Virus record (IMG/VR): IMGVR_UViG_3300036760_000293
Coordinates: 1 to 47,887 of that record
Strand: one strand, 5' to 3'
Length of the DNA: 47,887 bases
Origin: a virus
Of this stretch, positions 25,629 through 32,875 are shown piece by piece. The notes under the pieces are model-generated. The model saw nothing but the letters and a program-made list of their open reading frames with translations, ran no database searches and was not told where the DNA came from. Position 1 is the first letter of the stretch. Every line of letters starts with the position of its first letter. The translations under genes were made by a program, and so were the position numbers.

Positions 25629-25909
25629 TTTCGACGCTCTCTTTTCCTGTCCTCTTCGTATTTTTGCAATTCATCTTCATCACCTGCAAACTCTTTCATA
25701 TTCTCGAACTCCCATCCCAATTTAGTTCCATATTCTTCCAACCCCATTTCCTTGGTGTCAGCTTCGATGCCTAACAAAGTTTTCCCGTCGATGTTTTCCG
25801 AATCAATTTTGCTTAATTTTTGTTTTACCTGTTTTCTTACCGCCCTATGTACGTTAAAGTGAAGTTTTTTAGATATTGTAATAATAGCTTTTTTGAAACT
25901 TCTACTCAT
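25625..25909 (-). CDS. Hypothetical basic/acidic protein, 94 aa
   Basis: The N-terminal half is basic (SRSFKKAIITISKKLHFNVH; AVRKQVKQKL). The C-terminal half is acidic and helical (EFAGDEDELQKYEEDRKRER). The TGA overlaps the next start (ATGA). Not recognised. Confidence 0.6.
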   Translation of the reverse strand: MSRSFKKAIITISKKLHFNVHRAVRKQVKQKLSKIDSENIDGKTLLGIEADTKEMGLEEYGTKLGWEFENMKEFAGDEDELQKYEEDRKRERRK

Positions 25910-25919
25910 TCTCTTTGCC

Positions 25920-26066
25920 CTATCTTAAATGTTTCGGAAGGCTTTTCAACCTTGCTTCTTGTTCGAGATAATATAAATCGTTCAAAACCTGGTTTATGGA
26001 AACATATTCGTTGCGTTTAGAGATTTTTGCATATTTATTATATACCTGTTTAATTATTTTTATCAT
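25920..26066 (-). CDS. Small protein, 48 aa
   Basis: ATG at 26066 lies inside the previous small gene. The chain (IKIIKQVYNKYAKISKRNEY, then NQVLNDLYYLEQEARLKSL) is a basic helical protein. Its stop is 10 bp before the next gene. Unknown. Confidence 0.5.
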   Translation of the reverse strand: MIKIIKQVYNKYAKISKRNEYVSINQVLNDLYYLEQEARLKSLPKHLR

Positions 26067-26214
26067 CTTCGTGCCTTCTCTTTCGCTCGCCCGTCAATTT
26101 GCCTTTAAGTCCTACACATATCTTCAAAGCATCTTGCAACCCGTAAGTAGCAATCCATGTTATATAACTCCTGTCGATTAAAAATCTAATCTCGTCTTCC
26201 GGGCGTTTTTTCAT
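26050..26214 (-). CDS. Small protein, 54 aa
   Basis: ATG at 26214; the chain is KKRPEDEIRFLIDRSYITWI and then basic (KGKLTGERKRRHEDDKNN). It overlaps the next small gene by 17 bp. It follows a T6 tract at the end of the preceding micro-gene. Unknown. Confidence 0.5.
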   Translation of the reverse strand: MKKRPEDEIRFLIDRSYITWIATYGLQDALKICVGLKGKLTGERKRRHEDDKNN

Positions 26215-26226
26215 CGTATCTTCTTC

Positions 26227-26307
26227 TTAAAAAACCGGCAGGGCAGGCAGACGCCACATCCGCAAACACAAAGTCCAGGCCTGGTTAAGCGTTAGTTTTT
26301 TTGTCAT
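26227..26307 (-). CDS. Micro-protein, 26 aa
   Basis: ATG at 26307 has GGAGACAAATCG in front and lies about 30 bases after the promoter at 26345-26372, so it is well placed for expression. The chain is KKLTLNQAWTLCLRMWR plus a Pro/Leu tail. Its end is unusually G+C-rich and echoes the nearby RNA-like element (see 26395-26635). Confidence 0.5.
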   Translation of the reverse strand: MTKKLTLNQAWTLCLRMWRLPALPVF

Positions 26308-26344
26308 TCGATTTGTCTCCATTAAACTCTTTTGCCACTATTAT

Positions 26345-26372
26345 ATTATATCACATTATTCCTGTAAGTCAA
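26345..26372 (-). promoter_or_regulatory. Sigma70-type promoter, leftward
   Basis: TTGACT (26372-26367), a 16-base spacer and TATAAT (26350-26345). It follows the T-tract of the structured element and precedes the 26-aa micro-gene, so it restarts leftward transcription. Confidence 0.8.
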
Positions 26373-26394
26373 GGAAAAAATCTTTTCGAACAAT

Positions 26395-26635
26395 AAAAAA
26401 CAGGCAGGGCGGGCAGGGTTGGCATTACCCGCTACCTGCTAACACACGATCCCGGGCATGCTTGTCAGTTCGAGTTTCCAAGACGGTTCGATACGATGAG
26501 TTTCCAGGCCCTTTATCCCAAGCCGTCACCCGGGATCACCTAATCGCCGGGTTCTTTATGATAAACGGTTTAGTCATGTGCCTGCCCCGTCCCGTCGTTT
26601 CACACGCCCCGCTGCCCTGCCTGCCGGGAGAAGGA
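26395..26635 (-). ncRNA. G+C-rich structured RNA-like element
   Basis: This stretch is far richer in G+C than its neighbours and has no good gene. Ends 26401-26410 and 26614-26623 are perfect inverted repeats (CAGGCAGGGC/GCCCTGCCTG). Inside are GATCCCGGG (26448-26456) with CCCGGGATC (26529-26537), a continuing GCTTG/CAAGC helix, an A+T stem at 26558-26577, and a duplicated GAGTTTCCA (26472, 26498). On the minus strand the last arm is followed by six T, like a terminator. A mobile MITE-like element is the alternative. Confidence 0.55.
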
Positions 26636-26644
26636 AAATGATAT

Positions 26645-27034
26645 TTACATACCACCTATATATTTAGGAAATACAGCCTTTTTAGTTACAATCACATCCG
26701 CATCTTCGTATAATCCTATTGACTGGCTTCCAACGTGATTCACCCATTCTTTTTTAATCCTGCATTTTACAATTTTGCCTGGAAAATCATAATCTGCGTT
26801 TTCTTTTGCGTCTTTGTAATGTAACCAAAAATGACCACCACCCCGATACCTGTTAAAACCCTTAATAGTGTTTTGTTCGAATTTCACGGCCCCTGCATGA
26901 AGAGGCATTAATTGAACACAGGTAAGCCATTTTCCTTTATATTTCTCTACGACCTTCCATGCAACAAATTCACCCGGTAACCTGGACAATATCTTCTCTC
27001 TCTTTTCCTTACTATATACCTTTTCCAAACACAT
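26645..27034 (-). CDS. Hypothetical protein, 129 aa
   Basis: Begins CLEKVYSKEKREKILSRLPG, then EFVAWKVVEKYKGKWL, a pattern seen in phage proteins of unknown role. It has aromatic-rich middle segments (GGGHFWLHYKDAKENA). GGAGAAAATGAT precedes the start. It is the last gene before the structured element. Confidence 0.65.
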   Translation of the reverse strand: MCLEKVYSKEKREKILSRLPGEFVAWKVVEKYKGKWLTCVQLMPLHAGAVKFEQNTIKGFNRYRGGGHFWLHYKDAKENADYDFPGKIVKCRIKKEWVNHVGSQSIGLYEDADVIVTKKAVFPKYIGGM

Positions 27035-27052
27035 ATCATTTTCTCCTCTTTT

Positions 27053-27163
27053 TCAATTCGATACCAGGCATCGGGAATATGGGCAAATAGGGCAAGTGGA
27101 AAACTGGCTTAAAAAACCATTAAGACATATTCTCCCTGCCAGGGTGGTAATCATATTTGCCAT
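27053..27163 (-). CDS. Possible micro-protein with Cys motif, 36 aa
   Basis: ATG at 27163 opens a short frame ending TGA at 27053, with STCPICPYSRC near its end (C-x2-C-x4-C). The ribosome site is weak. It precedes the next gene's GAGGAG site, so it could be translated as a coupled leader. Confidence 0.35.
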   Translation of the reverse strand: MANMITTLAGRICLNGFLSQFSTCPICPYSRCLVSN

Positions 27164-27211
27164 GCCCGGTATAAGAATTTTTTAGTTTTTGGGTCTTTAA
27201 CGCTGGCAATT

Positions 27212-27418
27212 TTAACTTTTGCCGGCATAGTAATGGTAATAAACGTACCGTGCATCGGGAAAACATTGTAATTCTGCACGAAAATCAGACAATGCTTTGT
27301 TTCTTTTGCATTCGAACTCCCCTATTTTCATGTTCATCTTACGAACTATTTTGGCCAACTCTTTCATTTTTTTTAACGCGGCCTTGTTTTTGCCATCTAA
27401 TTCGGACAGTTTATACAT
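27212..27418 (-). CDS. Small coiled-coil protein, 68 aa
   Basis: Lys-rich helical chain (ALKKMKELAKIVRKMNMKIG) ending in an aromatic stretch (YVYYHYYAGKS). It begins one base after the preceding gene's stop. Unknown. Confidence 0.6.
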   Translation of the reverse strand: MYKLSELDGKNKAALKKMKELAKIVRKMNMKIGEFECKRNKALSDFRAELQCFPDARYVYYHYYAGKS

Positions 27419-27419
27419 T

Positions 27420-27662
27420 TTAATTTCTCCTATTTTTTAGTGCCGGGTGATTGTGTATATTAGTTATAATTCTATGCCAAAAATAAACATAACCTTTTTC
27501 ATAAAGTGACAGTTCGTTATGGATTTGTCCGAACAAATCATCAGCATCGGTAACGGGTGTAAAATTAAATAAACAATACAGTTTATTCACTTCCTCCCAC
27601 GATTCCAAGGTAATAACTACCGGGTTAAATTTCTGTCCTGGTTGTTCCTGTTCGATTTTCAT
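27420..27662 (-). CDS. Hypothetical protein, 80 aa
   Basis: AAGGAAGACAGGA precedes the ATG. The protein has a short beta start (KFNPVVITLESWEEVNKLY) and a helical end rich in His and Asn. Composition and place are typical of accessory early genes. Not recognised. Confidence 0.65.
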   Translation of the reverse strand: MKIEQEQPGQKFNPVVITLESWEEVNKLYCLFNFTPVTDADDLFGQIHNELSLYEKGYVYFWHRIITNIHNHPALKNRRN

Positions 27663-27673
27663 TCCTGTCTTCC

Positions 27674-27805
27674 TTAAATTCTTCGATAATTAACCCGGGC
27701 CTGGCTCATCGACCAATACGCCGGTATACACATACCCAATGCCTGGACCACCGCCGGTATTAAATTGTCAGAATTTAATTTTTTTACCTTTTTTGCTTTT
27801 CTCAC
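27674..27805 (-). CDS. Possible GTG-started protein overlapping the ATPase end, 43 aa
   Basis: A GTG at 27805, within the last codons of the ATPase gene but in another frame, opens a chain RKAKKVKKLNSDNLIPAVVQ followed by ALGMCIPAYWSMSQARVNY. It fills the gap to the next gene. The start is not preceded by a strong ribosome site. Confidence 0.35.
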   Translation of the reverse strand: MRKAKKVKKLNSDNLIPAVVQALGMCIPAYWSMSQARVNYRRI

Positions 27806-29033
27806 CGCTGTAGCAAATATCATAATCCAGTTTCTTCAGCATTTTCTCCCATTGGCCTGGTTTTCCCAGTGTATACATAGTTTTATCCCTGCCGCCGTGC
27901 CCGGCTATTGGTTGTGTTTCACATATCCCTACCAGTTTGAGATCATCGAGCCTTTCATCACAAGTTCGTTTACACCAGCCGAATCGTTCGATCAAATCGC
28001 CGGCTGTCAATCCATCTTTATCGATAAACATATTCAACAACCGTAATGTATTAAGAGGTAGAGTATGTGCTGCCACGTGTCTTACGAACACCACATCCTC
28101 ACCCATAACTCTTTCATGTCCTCTTGCCATAGCCACACCCTTTGCCAGGCTTATTAGCTGCGAGTATAGTCTTGCCGCTCTTTCTGGTCTTGCTACGTCT
28201 GCATCATGCGTATATTTATTCCTTGTAACTGCTGTTCTTGCAATTGCGACGGTTTTTGCCGTATATTTAAGCACATCAGCCTGTCTTTTCGTAATACCCG
28301 GCTCTTTAGGCTCTCTACCGAGCATTTCATACGCCGCTTCATGCAACGCTTCATTCAGCTCACTTTCCTTGTTGTTCAAGATAGCATCACATATAGCAAA
28401 CTCTTCTTTATCGCTAATTGCGGGCATCCTGTACCCGATAAATCTCTGGCCCAGCTCGGCATCTACTATCGAATGATTATCGATAGCGTCGGTCACAGCA
28501 GCTATTAGTCCGAACCGGCAGGTAATTGCAAGTTGTCCTATGCTGCCGAAATTTTTTGTAAGTGTACCATCGTACGCACACCGCAGTATTCCCAAAATAG
28601 ACTTTAATTCCTTATAATCTTCGGTCAAAAGTGGCGACAAATCTTTAACAACCAGGATTTTTTTATCGGCCTGTGAAAGCAACGAATTTTTCATAATTAC
28701 CTTTAGTGTTTTTTCCGTTGGTCTGCCCATTCCTAACCCAGGCAACAAACTTGCCTTAGTTAATGTGTCTGTCGTATAAATGCTTTCGTGCCCGGCCAGC
28801 GGGTCGAGGATAGTTGTCTTACCGGCACTGCTTGGCCCTATCAAGTATGCCCATACCGGCTTAACGTCCAGCCTATTGGCAAATATCACGCCCCATACGA
28901 AGTCGATATAATCATGGTTTTCGGTCAAGACAAGATACTTGCTTATCTTTTCCTTATATACCTCGACCGGGTTAAGCGTTTCGTGTCGGGAAGTACCACT
29001 TCCCTTCGTATGTTTGATTTTCTTTTTGGCCAT
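27768..29033 (-). CDS. AAA-type ATPase with C-terminal winged-helix segment, 421 aa
   Basis: Walker A GPSSAGKT (66-73) and a Walker B-like strand ILVVKDLSPLL (126-136, Asp131). The pattern LKSILGILRCAYDGTLTKNF, then FGLIAAVTDAIDNHS and LGQRFIGYRMP, matches a phage ATPase family used near replication genes. After residue 330, DGLTAGDLIERFGWCKRTCDERLDDLKL looks like a winged helix. As no DnaB-type helicase or primase is visible, it may fill a helicase-loading or helicase role. Confidence 0.7.
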   Translation of the reverse strand: MAKKKIKHTKGSGTSRHETLNPVEVYKEKISKYLVLTENHDYIDFVWGVIFANRLDVKPVWAYLIGPSSAGKTTILDPLAGHESIYTTDTLTKASLLPGLGMGRPTEKTLKVIMKNSLLSQADKKILVVKDLSPLLTEDYKELKSILGILRCAYDGTLTKNFGSIGQLAITCRFGLIAAVTDAIDNHSIVDAELGQRFIGYRMPAISDKEEFAICDAILNNKESELNEALHEAAYEMLGREPKEPGITKRQADVLKYTAKTVAIARTAVTRNKYTHDADVARPERAARLYSQLISLAKGVAMARGHERVMGEDVVFVRHVAAHTLPLNTLRLLNMFIDKDGLTAGDLIERFGWCKRTCDERLDDLKLVGICETQPIAGHGGRDKTMYTLGKPGQWEKMLKKLDYDICYSGEKSKKGKKIKF

Positions 29034-29074
29034 CCCGTTTCCTTTTAGTTCGGTTCTTCTCTTTTGCCGCCCGT

Positions 29075-29102
29075 ATTATAATACACATTTTCGAAAAGTC
29101 AA
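29075..29102 (-). promoter_or_regulatory. Sigma70-type promoter, leftward
   Basis: TTGACT (29102-29097), a 16-base spacer, TATAAT (29080-29075), placed between the 38-bp repeats and the ATPase gene. It fits the same pattern as 20317 and 26345. Confidence 0.8.
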
Positions 29103-29104
29103 GA

Positions 29105-29231
29105 GAAAAACAGCTAATTTCTACCTATTATATATATTAAAAGTAGAAAAAAGAAAAACAGCTAATTTCTACCTATTATATATATTAAAAAGAAAAACAG
29201 CTAATTTCTACCTATTATATATATATTAAAA
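29105..29231. repeat. Three 38-bp A+T-rich direct repeats
   Basis: Copies at 29105-29142, 29153-29190 and 29192-29231 share GAAAAACAGCTAATTTCTAC then CTATTATATATATTAAAA (third copy has an added TA). On the minus strand each holds TATATATAATAGG, a -10-like string. They stand immediately upstream of the promoter at 29075-29102. Next to them is a run of 17 A (29228-29244). Confidence 0.85.
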
Positions 29232-29288
29232 AAAAAAAAAAAACAACATACACATTTATATATAAGGTACAGTTTAGCTGTAAATTTG

Positions 29289-29528
29289 TTAAATTTGCCT
29301 AAAAAGGGCATCGCTAAACAGTGTTTTTGGCAATTCACCGTTCAACTGGTCTATTTTTCCCTGGTTTAATCGCTTAGCTCTTTCCAGCTTATCGTCGCTC
29401 GTAGCTATAATTGCCGCGATAAATCTCTCGACCGGGGTAATCCCTGGCCTGGTTTGTCCTAAAACTTTCCACACCGTCAAAAATGCCTTATATTTTATTT
29501 CCTCATCGTTCATTTTCAGCAGCCTCAT
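29289..29528 (-). CDS. Hypothetical protein, 79 aa
   Basis: Helical charged chain (NDEEIKYKAFLTVWKVLGQ; ERFIAAIIATSDDKLERAKR). An ATG four codons in is an alternative start. Stop one base upstream of the preceding small gene, with no spare bases. Unknown. Confidence 0.6.
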   Translation of the reverse strand: MRLLKMNDEEIKYKAFLTVWKVLGQTRPGITPVERFIAAIIATSDDKLERAKRLNQGKIDQLNGELPKTLFSDALFRQI

Positions 29529-29529
29529 T

Positions 29530-29697
29530 TTAAACCTCGATTTTTATTTGTTTATAAATTTCAATATCGAAACAAAACACTTTAATCGCCAAACCTATTT
29601 CATGATAATCACTGGCATAATCATCTAACTTTTCAAAACACAACGGTAACGCCCATTCCCACGTATCGACATAACATTCGAATTTCCACATTTTCAT
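29530..29697 (-). CDS. Small protein, 55 aa
   Basis: ATG at 29697 overlaps the preceding TGA (ATGA). The chain (KMWKFECYVDTWEWALPLCF, then EIGLAIKVFCFDIEIYKQI) is aromatic and beta-like. Unknown. Confidence 0.55.
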   Translation of the reverse strand: MKMWKFECYVDTWEWALPLCFEKLDDYASDYHEIGLAIKVFCFDIEIYKQIKIEV

Positions 29698-29867
29698 TCC
29701 CCACTTTCGATATATGGCAAACCCATTTCATCGAACCCAATTAGCTCTCCATCGGCAAACGTATCGTCATCTAAACTATAAAGTCTAAATGAATGGTCTT
29801 TAGCGTCCCACCTTAGGTATGCACCGGTCGTATAAACTTTTTCATTATCTTTAATAAATCTTTTCAT
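29694..29867 (-). CDS. Small protein, 57 aa
   Basis: ATG at 29867 follows AAAGGAGAGTTCGAA and overlaps the preceding stop. The chain RFIKDNEKVYTTGAYLRWDA and DELIGFDEMGLPYIE-type acidic end form a compact beta-rich protein. Unknown. Confidence 0.55.
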   Translation of the reverse strand: MKRFIKDNEKVYTTGAYLRWDAKDHSFRLYSLDDDTFADGELIGFDEMGLPYIESGE

Positions 29868-30013
29868 TTCGAACTCTCCTTTTGCTTTATTAATTTATAA
29901 TATTCGGTTAGTGTTATCCAGACAATACGTAAATCGAAAAGTATGTTCGCGACCCGGCTTAAATCACCAGCCTTGCTTACTTTAATTCTTATATACTTGT
30001 CTTTTTTTAACAT
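29864..30013 (-). CDS. Small basic protein, 49 aa
   Basis: ATG at 30013. Chain LKKDKYIRIKVSKAGDLSRV, then NILFDLRIVWITLTEYYKLI, looks helical. The gene ends in TGA overlapping the next ATG. Unknown. Confidence 0.5.
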   Translation of the reverse strand: MLKKDKYIRIKVSKAGDLSRVANILFDLRIVWITLTEYYKLIKQKESSK

Positions 30014-30065
30014 TTCATCTTTTATCCCTATATAACATAATATCGAACCGGCCTGGCATATTGCT

Positions 30066-30254
30066 TTAATCCCCAGGCCGATGGTTTTTTATCCACCAGT
30101 CTTTTAGCCAGCATCGATCCTCCACGGGGAAGTCGTCAAGCTGCCATTTCGAATTAGGCGGGTTATTTTCGTAGTCGTCGTGCGATTTATCATGTAACCA
30201 ACATAGTATCATCGCACCTATAAAAAGTAAAATACATACGATTAAGTCATACAT
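30066..30254 (-). CDS. Small membrane protein, 62 aa
   Basis: ATG at 30254 follows GGGGGGCGAAAACA; an upstream in-frame ATG at 30287 overlaps the micro-gene. One membrane segment (LIVCILLFIGAMILCWL, residues 4-20) precedes a Trp/Asp-rich tail (CWLKDWWIKNHRPGD). Role unknown. Confidence 0.6.
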   Translation of the reverse strand: MYDLIVCILLFIGAMILCWLHDKSHDDYENNPPNSKWQLDDFPVEDRCWLKDWWIKNHRPGD

Positions 30255-30271
30255 TGTTTTCGCCCCCCGAA

Positions 30272-30325
30272 TTAATAAAACACACACATACAGGCAATAA
30301 TAAATAAGAATACTATTAACCCCAT
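30272..30325 (-). CDS. Hydrophobic micro-protein, 17 aa
   Basis: ATG at 30325 has a strong GGGGAGGCG ribosome site. The product GLIVFLFIIACMCVF is a single membrane segment. The site is stronger than those of several larger neighbours, which argues for real translation. Confidence 0.45.
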   Translation of the reverse strand: MGLIVFLFIIACMCVFY

Positions 30326-30423
30326 TTTACGCCTCCCCGGTAAACTATAACATATGTATCCACAGTTTTACCACTATCACCTAACAGGCAAATCGAACTG
30401 GTAACTTCATATTTCGTCGACAT
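30316..30423 (-). CDS. Small protein, 35 aa
   Basis: ATG at 30423 lies two bases after the peptidase stop (TGAAATG). The chain STKYEVTSSICLLGDSGKTV, then a beta strand, is short. It overlaps the micro-gene start. Unknown. Confidence 0.45.
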   Translation of the reverse strand: MSTKYEVTSSICLLGDSGKTVDTYVIVYRGGVKWG

Positions 30424-30424
30424 T

Positions 30425-31258
30425 TCAGACCCCGCTTTCGATATACCCGTCATTCCCATATTGTTCGTTAACCCTTGCATAAATCATATTTTCAAAACAG
30501 TCTTTACATATGTAAAAATTAAATACCGGTTCGGCACTATAACCGCCGCAAATATCACATATACCTGTATTGCTACTATTGCTCCATAAATCATACCTAC
30601 CCTGTAAACTCCCATCCTGGACAAACCGTGTATCCCTATATTTTCGGTAAAATTCCTTAAACAATTTAACCTGTTCTTGTGTTACTTTAATATTGCAATA
30701 ACTGTCTTTACCGTGTGCCAGTTCGTACCCGATACCCAAATTAAAACAACATGCTTTTGTTTTCAATTCACATATATCGCTGTAAATCCCGTTACCAATA
30801 CACCAGTATTCTTTTAAGGCCCTGTCGAATTCGTCGCTACTACAACCATACGTTACGACATCATTTCCCGCCCGGTCGAATTCCACGATCCAGTTATACT
30901 CTTTGCAAGCATGGAATTTACACGTAGTGCCGCCGCTTTCTTCATGGTCTGTAAACAATAAATCGACCCGTAATTCCTTCGATAATTCGAACGCCAACAT
31001 CGCACCCAAACGATCATCGAGACCACGGGCATAAATTCTTTCGAATTCCATATTTTTTGCCAGCCGTGTTCTTATAAACCGCGGGGGTCGTATTGTGTCG
31101 AGATGTGCTACGAACAAAACCGGCCCACCACGCTCGATAAAAACTCTACGTGTTTTCATATTTCCAATACCGTGTTTCTTTAACGCCTTAAAGATAGTTT
31201 CGGTAGGTTTTAGCCATATGCCATCTTTTAGCCTACGTAGTATTTCATCGTTAGTCAT
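30425..31258 (-). CDS. M42/M20-like zinc metallopeptidase with zinc-ribbon tail, 277 aa
   Basis: Metal motifs of the M28/M42/M20 clan: FVAHLDTI (49-56, His52, Asp54), RGLDDRLGAML (78-88, Asp81), FTDHEESGG (102-110, Glu106/Glu107), VEFDRAG (125-131, Asp128) and ELAHGKD (179-185, His182). After residue 230, CDIC and CKDC form a zinc ribbon not usual in the family. It may cut small peptides or be repurposed. It overlaps the next gene by 8 bp. Peptidases of this clan are uncommon in phages. Confidence 0.7.
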   Translation of the reverse strand: MTNDEILRRLKDGIWLKPTETIFKALKKHGIGNMKTRRVFIERGGPVLFVAHLDTIRPPRFIRTRLAKNMEFERIYARGLDDRLGAMLAFELSKELRVDLLFTDHEESGGTTCKFHACKEYNWIVEFDRAGNDVVTYGCSSDEFDRALKEYWCIGNGIYSDICELKTKACCFNLGIGYELAHGKDSYCNIKVTQEQVKLFKEFYRKYRDTRFVQDGSLQGRYDLWSNSSNTGICDICGGYSAEPVFNFYICKDCFENMIYARVNEQYGNDGYIESGV

Positions 31259-32477
31259 CGAATAATTTTCCAGTTAGTTCCACACTTTTATCGACAAACG
31301 CCAGTTTTTTCATATTTCGGTCATCTTGTGCACAGTCATCGCACAAATTATTTTCGTCTAAACCGGGAAACGATTTATCGCAATTATCGCAGGTACTATA
31401 ATCATCCAGGCACGATTGACAGACATTTTTGTCACCGTTGTTTACGTTAAATGTCTCACTATACCAATTATTACAATCTTCACATTGGCCATAATAACAA
31501 CCTGCACAATCCTTACAAACGTAAATATTTTTGTCCTCGATATGCACGACATCGTCACTTAAAACTTCCCGGTCACATTTCTCACAATGTGAAAAAACTT
31601 CACAATAACAATTTTCACAGTAATAGTCACCATCTTCGGAACATAAAGCACTATCTTCAGGGACATTCTCATTGCAGTTACAGCAGTTAACACCCTGCTT
31701 TATATACCCATCGGTACTGTCCAACGTACCATCGCCCGGGTATTTGCTATTACGATGAAATATATCCAATAGTCCATTTGTTATCCGGTATCCCGTCAAC
31801 GTGTCCATATACGGCACTTCACCATCGTAATAGTCGAGTCCAGACACAATACAACTATCATAATCGATCCCGGCAACATCATCGATCCCAGGATACATAT
31901 TTTGCCTATATGCCCACTTTTTGTTTTTAGCATATTCGATCATAGACTCTTTTAATGTTTCACTGTCCGAGTAAACCCTGTCCATCAAAAATTTGCCACA
32001 ATCCAATTTGTGGACAATGGCCCTGGCTGAATTACCATTATGCAACATTATCAACTGTCGGAATCTACCGGGATTATTTTCATAAAGTCCGACACAACCG
32101 GAATTACTGCCAGTCATACAAGAACTACTTCCGACTGCGTCTTTATAATTTTGTGTAACCTGGCAACCACTATCGAGCCGAATCTCGATGTCAGGATATA
32201 AGTACCGGTTAATCGTATCGGCCATTTTGCTGATTTGAACATCCGACATAAAACCATTATTTAAGCCTAACTTTCTTGTCAAAAAACGCCCTGTTTTCAT
32301 TTTCATCCGGTCTTTGCCTGGCACATCGTATGCAAGAAAACCACAAATATTATCATTTGGTTTACCTGGTACTAAGTTGTTCAGGGTATTTATAATTGGC
32401 AATAATCTACCTTGCCAATTATTGTTTTTTTGTTCGAAAACCATTTCTCGTATCAATTTTAATATATAGGTTTTCAT
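31251..32477 (-). CDS. Multi-zinc-ribbon protein, 408 aa
   Basis: ATG at 32477 follows GGAGACAAAGAAA; the in-frame TTG at 32492 lies within that site. Residues 100-190 (SSSCMTGSNSGCVGLYENN, GKFLMDRVYSD) form a family-like domain seen in phage proteins. The last 150 residues carry at least eight CxxC or CxxxC pairs (NCCNCNE, CENCYC, HCEKCDRE, CKDCAGC, QCEDC, CQSC, CDNC, CDDC), a chain of zinc ribbons. Probably binds nucleic acid or proteins. Its stop overlaps the peptidase start. Confidence 0.7.
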   Translation of the reverse strand: MKTYILKLIREMVFEQKNNNWQGRLLPIINTLNNLVPGKPNDNICGFLAYDVPGKDRMKMKTGRFLTRKLGLNNGFMSDVQISKMADTINRYLYPDIEIRLDSGCQVTQNYKDAVGSSSCMTGSNSGCVGLYENNPGRFRQLIMLHNGNSARAIVHKLDCGKFLMDRVYSDSETLKESMIEYAKNKKWAYRQNMYPGIDDVAGIDYDSCIVSGLDYYDGEVPYMDTLTGYRITNGLLDIFHRNSKYPGDGTLDSTDGYIKQGVNCCNCNENVPEDSALCSEDGDYYCENCYCEVFSHCEKCDREVLSDDVVHIEDKNIYVCKDCAGCYYGQCEDCNNWYSETFNVNNGDKNVCQSCLDDYSTCDNCDKSFPGLDENNLCDDCAQDDRNMKKLAFVDKSVELTGKLFDD

Positions 32478-32505
32478 TTTCTTTGTCTCCAATTTAATCG
32501 AATAA

Positions 32506-32562
32506 TAAAACCCACAAGTCTATACTGTATCGAATCGACTACAGTATAGTATTGACGATTCT
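32506..32562 (-). repeat. Hairpin repeat, copy 1 (CTATACTGTA / TACAGTATAG)
   Basis: Arms 32520-32529 and 32540-32549 are perfect 10-bp inverted repeats with a 10-base loop. Flanking TAAAACCCA to the left and GTATTG to the right also match the copy at 33692-33741, so about 50 bp is repeated. It precedes the zinc-ribbon gene in the leftward arm. Confidence 0.75.
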
Positions 32563-32857
32563 ATGGCGTACGGTATGGCCTATCGATTGACCTACCATAA
32601 CGCTCGCCTACCGGGCAATACCGTTGTTTTTTCTTTGCCAATGCTTCGAAATACATTTTGCTATTCTCTTTTGCACGTTTTGCAATTTGTCCTGGCGTAA
32701 ATTCCTGTTTGTCTCGATAATCGTCGTCATAATCGTCGTCATAATCGTTATCATTATCGTAACAATCTCCACAACCGTCACAGGTTGGGCCTACGAGATT
32801 TCCTTCTTCATCGAATTCTTCTGGTAACATTATACCATTTTCATCGAACATACACAT
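32561..32857 (-). CDS. Asp-rich Cys protein, 98 aa
   Basis: ATG at 32857 follows CAGGAGAATTAAA; the ATG at 32875 is the alternative. The chain has TCDGCGDC, then a repeat of Asp/Tyr (DNDNDYDDDYDDDYRD), from tandem ATCGTCGTC repeats in the DNA. The end is basic. Could bind metal or act as an acidic mimic. Unknown. Confidence 0.55.
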   Translation of the reverse strand: MCMFDENGIMLPEEFDEEGNLVGPTCDGCGDCYDNDNDYDDDYDDDYRDKQEFTPGQIAKRAKENSKMYFEALAKKKQRYCPVGERYGRSIDRPYRTP

Positions 32858-32875
32858 TTTAATTCTCCTGTTCAT

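Noticed and set aside
26461-26500. tRNA T-arm (GTTCGA strings)
   Set aside because: No acceptor or anticodon arm can be drawn, and no tRNA was found elsewhere by eye.
29105-29231. CRISPR array or anti-CRISPR repeat unit
   Set aside because: TAATTTCTAC matches part of a type V-A repeat, but there is no proper stem in two of the three copies, no spacers of regular length and no cas gene.
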